From NCBI GenBank assembly GCA_965243635.1, contig OZ251574.1, positions 3,534,001-3,598,000 of the forward strand: DNA of 64,000 nucleotides, given 5' to 3'. Positions 53,900 to 61,179 of this stretch are shown piece after piece. This DNA comes from Rs1 sp000416275. GTDB lineage: Bacteria > Pseudomonadota > Gammaproteobacteria > Pseudomonadales > Balneatricaceae. How positions within the stretch are numbered: position 1 is the stretch's first letter; the number at the start of each line of letters is the position of its first letter. The notes beneath the pieces are model-generated. The model was not told where the DNA came from and made no database searches. It was given only the letters and a program-made list of their open reading frames with translations. Made by a program: the position numbers and the translations under genes.

Positions 53900-55846
53900 G
53901 TAACTTCTCAATAACTCGGGGCAGAACGTCAATATAAATCATTTTCTCTTGACAGGGTTTTAGTCCAAAAGTCGTTAAAATTAAAGACCACTTCCCTTCT
54001 TCTTTAAAGTAGCAGCACCGCGTTATACCAGTCCATGTGAGTGGTTTATTTATCTTATACACTCGCGGGTTGCGACTAACTATTCAAATGTCTCAGACCT
54101 CTTCACAGAAGCAAAAAAATCACCTAAAAAAGCCATGGTAAGATAACCTTATCATTCGCTGCTATGACTTAAACCTTTGAAAAAACTCCCTACTTTACCT
54201 GATATTCCAGAAAGTGAACAAACTCCGGTAGTCAAAAGCTTACTACTGATAGTAGAGCAATGCTTTCAAAGTATTCAGCAGCAAGCCGAAGAGATCGAGC
54301 TGCTCAAAGATGAAGTGCGCGTACTAAAAAAGCAGAAAAAACGGCCCACTTTCAAACCAAGTAACTTGGACAAAGAAACAGATAAATCGACGGGCGATGA
54401 TTCAGTATCGACAGAAAACAAAAAGCGGCCAGGCTCAAAGAAACGCTCTAAAAATGTGAATCTAACTATCCATGACGATCAAGTGGTTCAACCGCAAGAC
54501 GGTATCCCTCCAGGAGCTCGCTTTAAAGGATACCGGGATTTTATTGTTCAGGAGTTGGTCATTGGCACAAAAAACACCCGTTATCGTCTCGCCCGTTATG
54601 TCACACCAGACGGCCAAACCCTCACCGCTAAATTACCTAAAGAATTGAACGGGCTGCATTACGGTCCTTATTTACTCAGCTATGTCCTTTATCAACACCA
54701 TCACTGTCATGTCACCCAACCTCTATTGCTAGAGCAACTGCGAGAATGGGGGATTGATATCTCCGCCGGTCAAATCAATCGCCTTTTATCCGAGGGAAAA
54801 TCTCAATTTCATCAGGAAAAGAATGACATTTTAAAAGCGGGTTTAGCTTTGTCCGATTATGTCACTGTTGACGATTCAGGTGCTCGCCATAAAGGGGTCA
54901 ACGGTTATGTCACTCAAATAGGCAACGAGTATTTTGCTTGGTTTGAATCGACAGGTTCTAAGAGTAGGGTTAATTTTTTGGAATTGCTCTGTGCGGGGGA
55001 TAAAAGTTATCGTATTAATCATCACGCTGAGTCTTACTGGGTAGATCAAAAATTACCGCATGTCCCACTAAAGCTTCTCTTAGAGAGTGGCTTGTCGCAT
55101 TTTGCTAATGCCCTGCGTTGGGAGGAGCATCTTGATGAGCAGGGAATCAACTCGGCGCGCCACCGTCGTATTGCGACGGAAGGCGCTTTACTTGGTAATG
55201 TGCAGCATCAAAACCGGTGCCAGAACTTAGTCATACTCAGTGACGGGGCGGGTCAGTTCAATATTCTGCAGCACGCATTGTGCTGGATTCATACTGAGCG
55301 TTTGGTACACACAATGCTGCCGTTAAACGAATGGCACCGAGAGGATATAGCGAAAGTACGCGGTGAAATTTGGGATTTATATCGAGGCCTAAAAACGTAT
55401 AAAGTCCAGCCAGGTTCCGATCAGAAAGCCGCGCTGGAGACTTTTTTTGACGAGATTTTTACGCAGCGAACACGTTATGAGTCTTTAAACCAATTGCTCA
55501 AGCGGATCTACAAAAACAAAGCGAAATTACTGCGAGTATTAGCACGTCCTGAAATTCCCTTACATACCAATGGTAGTGAAACAGATATCAGGGATTTCGT
55601 AAAAAAGAGAAAGATCAGTGGAGGTACTCGCAGTGATGTTGGAAGAGAGTGCCGAGATACATTTTCCAGTCTAAAAAAGACTTGTCGAAAGCTTGGTGTG
55701 TCATTTTGGGACTATATATTGGATAGAAATTCTGGGATTGGGGATATCCCCCCATTGGCAGAATTAATTCGTCGAGAAGTAGCCGCTGACTAGGGCTTTA
55801 ATTGGCGTAAGCTATAGTAGATTGGCCCGTGTTATTGAGAAGTTAC
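53900..55846 (+). mobile_element. IS66-family insertion sequence, copy 2
   Basis: 1947 bp, 8-bp duplication ACACAGTG (53892-53899 and 55847-55854), inside the right half of the outer MITE-2 and in opposite orientation to copy 1. Ends GTAACTTCTCAATAAC(T)CGGGGC as in the other copies. Confidence 0.95.
54177..55793 (+). CDS. IS66-family transposase (copy 2)
   Basis: 538 residues, intact, with the same catalytic segments as copy 1. It shares L4, K-N-V-N-L, A-G-Q-I-N and T-F-S-S-L with copy 3, so copies 2 and 3 are the closer pair. TTG start. Confidence 0.93.
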   Translation: MKKLPTLPDIPESEQTPVVKSLLLIVEQCFQSIQQQAEEIELLKDEVRVLKKQKKRPTFKPSNLDKETDKSTGDDSVSTENKKRPGSKKRSKNVNLTIHDDQVVQPQDGIPPGARFKGYRDFIVQELVIGTKNTRYRLARYVTPDGQTLTAKLPKELNGLHYGPYLLSYVLYQHHHCHVTQPLLLEQLREWGIDISAGQINRLLSEGKSQFHQEKNDILKAGLALSDYVTVDDSGARHKGVNGYVTQIGNEYFAWFESTGSKSRVNFLELLCAGDKSYRINHHAESYWVDQKLPHVPLKLLLESGLSHFANALRWEEHLDEQGINSARHRRIATEGALLGNVQHQNRCQNLVILSDGAGQFNILQHALCWIHTERLVHTMLPLNEWHREDIAKVRGEIWDLYRGLKTYKVQPGSDQKAALETFFDEIFTQRTRYESLNQLLKRIYKNKAKLLRVLARPEIPLHTNGSETDIRDFVKKRKISGGTRSDVGRECRDTFSSLKKTCRKLGVSFWDYILDRNSGIGDIPPLAELIRREVAAD

Positions 55847-55880
55847 ACACAGTGCAGTGAAGTCACTGATTCAGGCAATA

Positions 55881-56525
55881 TTAATTGGCATAAACGAGCG
55901 GCGCTTGGACATTCTGCTTAGCGGCCATTTTTCCCAAATATAGCTCTGCAATCACTAGGTTTGGCACCCAACACAGCCAGGCGACAGTCTGATAGGCTTC
56001 TGCAAAATCTGCGCCTAATGCCGTTAGCCCCCCAAGCCACAACCTCAGTGTGACGAAAGCTAAGGTCAGAGCGTAAGAGCGAATCATCCAGCGCCGATGC
56101 GACTGCCAATCTCCGTTTACAATTTGCCAATAGGCGATCAAAGTACTCGCTCCCCAGCAGATAGCCAGTAAGGAAAATCCGATATGCGTGGTCAGACCTC
56201 CCTGAGAGATCGGAGCAATGATCAATGCTGAGGGTGCTGCTATAGCGACACCGAGCAAGTACAACCAGCCTAAACAGCGATGTAGCTTGGCTCTCTTCTT
56301 TCTAAACTCCCCCCAAAACTGCAATGGACCGGCCAGCGCGGCTAGTATCGCAGCTGCTATATGTGAGATTAAAAAAATTGTTAGGACACTTGCAGGGTAA
56401 ACCTCGGGGCGAAAACCATAGGGCATCCCCGGAATAAAATATGCCGCTGAATACAGACATAAGATCAAGACTAAAAGACACATCACAATCCAGCCAATCT
56501 GACGGATACGTTGTTCACTATTCAT
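55881..56525 (-). CDS. DUF2306 membrane protein
   Basis: 214 residues with six to seven membrane helices. The pattern R-A-K-L-H-R-C-L-G-W-L-Y-L near residue 78, H-I-G-F-S near 110 and H-R-R-W-M-I-R-S-Y-A near 145 is that of DUF2306 proteins (unknown function, cytochrome b561-like histidine layout). AGGC precedes the ATG. Divergent from a TetR regulator with two operators between them, so it is probably that regulator's target. Its 3' end is 5 bp from the MITE-2 end. Confidence 0.82.
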   Translation of the reverse strand: MNSEQRIRQIGWIVMCLLVLILCLYSAAYFIPGMPYGFRPEVYPASVLTIFLISHIAAAILAALAGPLQFWGEFRKKRAKLHRCLGWLYLLGVAIAAPSALIIAPISQGGLTTHIGFSLLAICWGASTLIAYWQIVNGDWQSHRRWMIRSYALTLAFVTLRLWLGGLTALGADFAEAYQTVAWLCWVPNLVIAELYLGKMAAKQNVQAPLVYAN

Positions 56526-56641
56526 TTTTATTGCCTATTCTAGATCTCAAAACCGACCCTGCATCACCTTTAGCCAGATGAGTGTGGCACTTGTGATTAT
56601 GCAAAGTATCCTAAGATACAAAAGGTTAACTTCAGCGAAAA

Positions 56642-56656
56642 CTTTACACTGTAAAG
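56642..56656. promoter_or_regulatory. TetR operator 1, CTTTACACTGTAAAG
   Basis: Perfect 15-bp palindrome (7+1+7) between the DUF2306 and TetR genes. It shares CTTxACACTGTxAAG with operator 2; centres are 37 bp apart. Confidence 0.75.
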
Positions 56657-56678
56657 ATTGCGATTTAAACACAATAAT

Positions 56679-56693
56679 CTTGACACTGTCAAG
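56679..56693. promoter_or_regulatory. TetR operator 2, CTTGACACTGTCAAG
   Basis: Second perfect 15-bp palindrome, 22 bp before the regulator's ATG. Its TTGACA could be a -35 element, so binding here would block the regulator's own promoter. Confidence 0.75.
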
Positions 56694-56714
56694 CTGCTGT
56701 CATTAAATTTACAT

Positions 56715-57320
56715 ATGTCAAATAAAACCGTTAAATCACACCACCATGGTGACTTGCGAGAAGCGCTTATCAATTCCGGAATCCAACTGTTAAATGAGGG
56801 GGGAATGAACGCGCTAAGCTTGCGAAAATGCGCGGCAGCGGCCGGTGTATCACATGCAGCACCCGCACATCATTTTTCTGGTTTACAGGGACTCGTTGCA
56901 GCTATTGTCGATCGAGGCATGGCAATGTTTGCCTGCGCCATGCAAAAGAAAATTGATCAGGCTGATAATGAGCCGATTGCACGGCTTTTAGCGATGTGTG
57001 ATGGCTATTTAGGATTCGCCATTGAAAATGAAGGCCTGGCCTATTTAATGTTCAATCAAAAAAATGACTTTATGGAAAACCAACAACAGGGCAGAAACGC
57101 CAACGCCGCCTTCAACATTTTGGTCGATAGTTGCGCGCCATTTAAAGACGGGCCAAAAGGGCCTCTGGCAACTCAGTACGCAGTTTGGTCTCTCATACAG
57201 GGCTATACTCACTTATTTCAAATGGGCCAACTCAAAGCAGACCAAGCCTGCCCAACAGTTGATTTTACAGATCTGTTAGCTATGCTTAATTTAGAGATAG
57301 AAAGCAATATCGATTGCTGA
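56715..57320 (+). CDS. TetR-family transcriptional regulator
   Basis: 201 residues. N-terminal helix-turn-helix domain: H-H-H-G-D-L-R-E-A-L-I near residue 9, then S-L-R-K-C-A-A-A-A-G-V-S-H-A-A-P-A-H-H-F, the usual TetR recognition form; the C-terminal domain (TetR_C, WHG-like) has Y-A-V-W-S-L-I-Q-G-Y near residue 160. ATG 56715 is chosen because the upstream extension overlaps the operators. Two palindromes lie before it, so it most likely represses itself and the divergent DUF2306 gene. Ligand unknown. Confidence 0.88.
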   Translation: MSNKTVKSHHHGDLREALINSGIQLLNEGGMNALSLRKCAAAAGVSHAAPAHHFSGLQGLVAAIVDRGMAMFACAMQKKIDQADNEPIARLLAMCDGYLGFAIENEGLAYLMFNQKNDFMENQQQGRNANAAFNILVDSCAPFKDGPKGPLATQYAVWSLIQGYTHLFQMGQLKADQACPTVDFTDLLAMLNLEIESNIDC

Positions 57321-57546
57321 CTAAAAATTTTCCGCTTAGCTGCTGAGTAATTGATGATTAAGGCAATGACAATAAGTATACTGGTGGTCTGGCAAAAGCC
57401 GTCAACACAAAGCTCTAATTTCTCGGTACGCCCGCAGAAGCTCCTCAGAAGATAGCCCAAAGCTAAACATCTGTATTTTGCTATCGAATAAGTATCCGTT
57501 TTACAGACCTTCATGTTGTCCCACTAATTTTATGGTACGAGAGACG

Positions 57547-57951
57547 ATGACCGCCATTGGAAAAATAAAGTCTTTAAGCAAATCTATTTTTGTCGAAGCT
57601 CCGAACGGTCGGCGCTGGCGACTCTACCAACACAATCAAATCTTCGCCGGTGATAGAATTTTTTCTACAGCCAACGAAAAAGTAGAAATCATTCTTAATA
57701 ATAACAGCTTAGTGATCATTGAAGACGGCCAAAGCTGGACCCCCACTGACGAGACCTTCCCAATGGCCGATGAATATTTCGTCGCCGATGCGACGCTCAG
57801 CGAAAGTGCCAAAGGAAAAACCTCGACCATCGAGCAATTATTACAACAGTTATTAGTGACCGAAGTGACCGGTAGAAGAATGCGCCCATATAGCTCGATC
57901 GATGATCTAGCCGATGCTGAATTACACTTCTCTGAGCGGAGGATAAGCTAG
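57547..57951 (+). CDS. Small protein resembling the retention module of giant RTX adhesins
   Basis: 134 residues. A-I-G-K-I-K-S-L-S-K-S-I-F-V-E-A at the start, L-Y-Q-H-N-Q-I-F-A-G-D-R-I-F near residue 30 and V-E-I-I-L-N-N-N-S-L-V-I-I-E-D-G-Q-S-W are like the N-terminal beta-rich retention module of LapA/BapA-type adhesins (G-x-V-x-x-L.. V-x-x-G-D-x-I.. V-E-I-x-F-x-D-x-S). The rest of such an adhesin is missing and a LapG cleavage site (T/P-A-A-G) is not visible. It is either a remnant of a lost adhesin gene or a stand-alone domain. ATG 57547 gives the module start. Nothing was seen in 57321-57546. Confidence 0.55.
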   Translation: MTAIGKIKSLSKSIFVEAPNGRRWRLYQHNQIFAGDRIFSTANEKVEIILNNNSLVIIEDGQSWTPTDETFPMADEYFVADATLSESAKGKTSTIEQLLQQLLVTEVTGRRMRPYSSIDDLADAELHFSERRIS

Positions 57952-58086
57952 CAACAAATCTGCCTATCCAAGTTAATAAAGGAACTTCTGCACACATTTA
58001 TAATAATTGTTAAAGACCAAGATTCTCAAATTATTCCCATCCAGAAACAGCTGCCGACGGTCAATACCCCACTAGCTGTAAAGATA

Positions 58087-58118
58087 GCTTCTAACTTCTA
58101 ACTTCTAACTTCTAACTT
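58087..58118. repeat. Tandem heptamer TTCTAAC at the acetyltransferase 3' end
   Basis: Four units of CTTCTAA run into the stop codon region of the acetyltransferase gene, whose last residues (E-V-R-S) are encoded by the repeat. Confidence 0.75.
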
Positions 58119-58601
58119 CTTACTCATCTTGTAACTTTTTATTTGGTAATCTTGTGCCTCATATAAAGATTTTGCCTTACCATTAAAGGCATACACAGTT
58201 AGCAAAATTTCTACTGCACCTTGCTGCTGAAAATAATTCTCGATATTGGCAATCAGTTCTTTAGCCAAACCTTTACCGCTGTATTGGCGATCTACAACTA
58301 CTTCATCAATATTGGCCACGACTTTCTCGGCTAAAATAAAGGACTGTTGCACTGCAACGCTCCCTGCCACTAGCCCTATAATCTCTGCGCCGAGTCTCGC
58401 AATCAGTACTTTGTAATGATCAGCTTTCAACAGTTCAGCAAAGCCTGCTTTTGTTCTGAGCACTGCCATCTCTGTGGTCGCTTTAAACTCTTCGCTATCC
58501 GCTTGATAGTGATAGTCATCACTCAATAAATACAGGGCTTTAACCCCCTCAAAATCAGCTATTCGAGCAGCGGAGATTTCAATTTTCAGCTTATTTAACA
58601 T
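58098..58601 (-). CDS. GNAT-family N-acetyltransferase
   Basis: 167 residues. A GNAT fold: N-terminal I-S-A-A-R-I-A-D-F-E-G-V, central V-V-A-N-I-D-E-V-V-V-D followed by the acetyl-CoA pyrophosphate loop R-Q-Y-S-G-K-G-L-A-K-E-L-I (Q/R-x-x-G-x-G/A form) near residue 108, and N-G-K-A-K-S-L-Y-E-A-Q-D-Y near 145. The substrate is not predictable. The final codons lie in a heptamer repeat, so the C-terminus has probably been changed by it. Confidence 0.85.
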   Translation of the reverse strand: MLNKLKIEISAARIADFEGVKALYLLSDDYHYQADSEEFKATTEMAVLRTKAGFAELLKADHYKVLIARLGAEIIGLVAGSVAVQQSFILAEKVVANIDEVVVDRQYSGKGLAKELIANIENYFQQQGAVEILLTVYAFNGKAKSLYEAQDYQIKSYKMSKKLEVRS

Positions 58602-58615
58602 AGACGCTCTCTATC

Positions 58616-58685
58616 TCAGAAATTAGTGACTTGCAAGTCACACTTAGTATCAGCTATTGATCCACTATGAAGCCATGAATTCAGG
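58616..58685 (-). repeat. Degenerate MITE-2 fragment
   Basis: The right edge, read inward, is CCTGAATTCATGGCTTCATAGTG, close to the MITE-2 start (a few changes); the left edge keeps AGTGACTT. The interior is not conserved. 58686-58869 shows no other feature. Confidence 0.4.
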
Positions 58686-58869
58686 CCTTAACTACCGACA
58701 ATAATTAAAGTCTAATTTTAGAATATAGCACAAGATTTTGATTTTATAGAACCATAAACCAACGACTAACTTTACCAATCAGATAATGGTTTAGATTATA
58801 GCTAAGTCATTTATTTGTAAAAAACTCTTTACTTTAGATCAGTCTGTGCAGATACAGCGCTAATCAGGT

Positions 58870-59349
58870 AGTGTTTTGTTGTTCCTCTGAGTCCTTGCTA
58901 AGTATTAGATTTTTTCGGTTTTAGCGTTTTCTCTGTGCAGCGAAGCGCCTCTGCGATAGAGAAAAGACTTTAAAAGATTAGTTTTACCACAGAGGGCACA
59001 GAGGTCACAGAGGAGGGACTTAAAAGACTAAAACCTAAAAAATTGTTGTTTTTACTAAGAATTAGGTTTGTTGGTTTTAGGGTTTTCTCTGTGCAGCGCA
59101 GCGCCTCTGCGGTAGAGAAAAGACTTTAAAAGATTGTTTTACCACAGAGGGCACTGAGGTCACTGAGGAGGGAATTAAAAGATTAAGAGCTAGATGATTG
59201 CTGTCTATTACTAGGTATTAGGCTCGTTGGTTTTAGTATTTTCCCTGTGCAGCGTAGCGCCTCTGCGGTAGAGAAAAGACTTTAAAAAATTGTTTTACCA
59301 CAGAGGTCACAGAGGGCACAGAGGAGGAATTTAAAAGACTAAGACCTAG
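58870..59349. repeat. CACAGAGG/CCTCTGTG repeat array
   Basis: Reverse orientation relative to most arrays: GTTTTAGCGTTTTCTCTGTGCAGCGAAGCGCCTCTG followed by TTTACCACAGAGG(G)CACAGAGG, three units of about 165 bp. Interrupted by IS1380 copy 4 at CTAG. Confidence 0.8.
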
Positions 59350-61068
59350 CCCGCATGTTGCACCAACTAGTCACTTGACAATAGTCACTCCATTTATAGC
59401 AGTGCCTTGCAAATTTTTCTTAAGCCGCTGGGTAGATCTAAAATTTCAGAAACTTTTAGTGTAGCTAAGCACACCGAACTGGTTGTTTTTCGAACAACTC
59501 GTAGTCGGAAGCCAAACGCTGCCCTCGAACCTCAATGCTCGTGTTGTAAACTCTGAATTTTATCAAGATGCAGGGCTATCCAGGTTTGAGGAGTCTGCTG
59601 GAATAAAGAATGTCAGTGACGCGTTTTAGCAATTCAGAAACGGGGCAAGAACTTGGCAACATCAGTTTCACTCTATCTTTATACTGAACAATTCGCACCG
59701 CAATTTTGAATAGTTTTAAGCGTATTGTACCCATTTCTGCTCGCTCTAATACCGTACCCTTTAATGTTTCTAATCGGAATTCATGCATTAATACATAGGC
59801 CGCAGCAGAGTAGAAAAGCCGCAATTGATTTGCCAAAAAGCCTTGATCAGAAGTGCGATCACAGGCCATATCATTTTTCAGCTGCTTGATGAAATTTTCG
59901 TCTTGTCCTCGAGCGCAATAAAAATCACAGTACAGGGTCTCAGGACTGGCATTGGTAATAGAGGTGACAATATAACGAGGGTTCTTGCCTAGCAGGTTCA
60001 CTTCTGCTTTTACAATTAAACGACATTCAATACCCATCCAGCTTTTGGCTTTATAGTCTAACTCGTCATATAAGCGCACTTTATAGGGTTCTGGTTGACC
60101 TACCAACTTTGCGTTGTGGCGCTTCTCATCAAGGCAGTGTTTAGCGGCTTTTAGTAAAGAACTCGCCATGGGAGACAACGCTTTATTACCGGGCACACCA
60201 AAGATAAAGTCCATGTTGTCATCATCTTGACTTAATTGCATTAATTCAGGGTTGGAGAAGTGGCCGTCGCCACGTAAAACGATGTGAACGTTGGCCCAGC
60301 GCGATCTAATTTGTTGTATAACGCGTTTCATTATCATCGCATTTTCTGCCCCTGTAGGGCGTTTACCTGGACGAAGATAGGTACCAATCAACTTCCCGCT
60401 AAAACCCTCAAAAATGGTAAGTGGCAGATAGCCATAATGGCCGTAATAACGATTGAACAATGCCAGTTCTTGTTGGCCATATACTTGATCTTCAGTGTGA
60501 TCCATATCAAGAATGATGATGCTGGGCTCTTTGCTATAGCTATCCATGAAATGATCAATAAACGCTTGAGCCATGCGGTATAAATCTTTGCTATCAACAT
60601 TTTGGCCTAATCGAGTGAAAGTTGATCCGTGGGCCAAATCTTGTTCTTCGTCTAATGGCTTTTTTCCCAGAGCCAGTTTAAACATAGGGTCTTTGCGTAG
60701 AGAGTTAGAATCGTTAGCATCTTCATAGCCACAGGCAAGCTGGATAGTTCTTTGAGTAATGAGATCCTGCATAGAGTGCTTGATATGTGTTTGTCTGCGA
60801 GAGTCGCTGATAGCAGCGGCAAGTTTGGTTAGCAGTTGACTTTGAAGTGCCGTCTCCCGCATCAGTATTGCACCAAAATCAGATGACATAGAGCCACCAT
60901 CAAAACTGGCGCGTACAGTAAGTCCGTCAACAGGGTGGAAATTAAGTGGGGATTGTATAAAATTGGGCATGGTAAGTTCCGGGTTACTTCATCCGAAGTA
61001 GTTTTGTGGTAAACCCTATTCTATCAAGGGATAGGGCGGAACTTACCATTTTTCATGCAATATGCGGG
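59350..61068 (-). mobile_element. IS1380-family insertion sequence, copy 4
   Basis: 1719 bp, duplication CTAG at 59346-59349 and 61069-61072, inserted in a repeat array. Inverted relative to copy 1 and sharing that copy's variants, so recombination between the two would invert about 51 kb. Confidence 0.95.
59576..60970 (-). CDS. IS1380-family transposase (copy 4)
   Basis: 464 residues, intact; its translation appears identical to copy 1 (K-E-P-S, L-L-K-A-A-K, G-I-E-C-R). Confidence 0.95.
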   Translation of the reverse strand: MPNFIQSPLNFHPVDGLTVRASFDGGSMSSDFGAILMRETALQSQLLTKLAAAISDSRRQTHIKHSMQDLITQRTIQLACGYEDANDSNSLRKDPMFKLALGKKPLDEEQDLAHGSTFTRLGQNVDSKDLYRMAQAFIDHFMDSYSKEPSIIILDMDHTEDQVYGQQELALFNRYYGHYGYLPLTIFEGFSGKLIGTYLRPGKRPTGAENAMIMKRVIQQIRSRWANVHIVLRGDGHFSNPELMQLSQDDDNMDFIFGVPGNKALSPMASSLLKAAKHCLDEKRHNAKLVGQPEPYKVRLYDELDYKAKSWMGIECRLIVKAEVNLLGKNPRYIVTSITNASPETLYCDFYCARGQDENFIKQLKNDMACDRTSDQGFLANQLRLFYSAAAYVLMHEFRLETLKGTVLERAEMGTIRLKLFKIAVRIVQYKDRVKLMLPSSCPVSELLKRVTDILYSSRLLKPG

Positions 61069-61171
61069 CTAGGAGATTGTTGTCTTTCTAAATCTCTTTA
61101 TTATAAGGTTTTCTCTGTGCAGCGCAGCGCCTCTGTGACCTCTGTGGTAAAAAAGCCCTTAGGATTTTGGT
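61069..61171. repeat. Fragment of the CACAGAGG repeat
   Basis: One module (TTTTCTCTGTGCAGCGCAGC-GCCTCTGTGACCTCTGTGG, AAAAAAGCCCTTAGG) between IS1380 copy 4 and IS66 copy 3. Confidence 0.8.
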
Positions 61172-61179
61172 TGTTGGTC

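Larger units (their letters stand above)
50234..55875 (+). mobile_element. Outer MITE-2 (copy F, 209 bp) carrying all nested insertions
   Basis: The pieces 50234-50266, 53745-53899 and 55855-55875 join into a complete 209-bp MITE-2, the same length as solo copy C. The first break is the inner MITE-2 with duplication AGAGT (50262-50266 and 53740-53744); the second is IS66 copy 2 with duplication ACACAGTG. Flanks of the outer element (TGATA / CAATA) no longer match well, so it is the oldest layer. Confidence 0.85.

Noticed and set aside
53877..54062. 61-codon frame on the minus strand inside the IS66 copies (also near 62964)
   Set aside because: Lies in the IS66 end region opposite to the transposase, overlaps the terminal repeat, has a GTG start without a ribosome binding site, and its end differs between copies.
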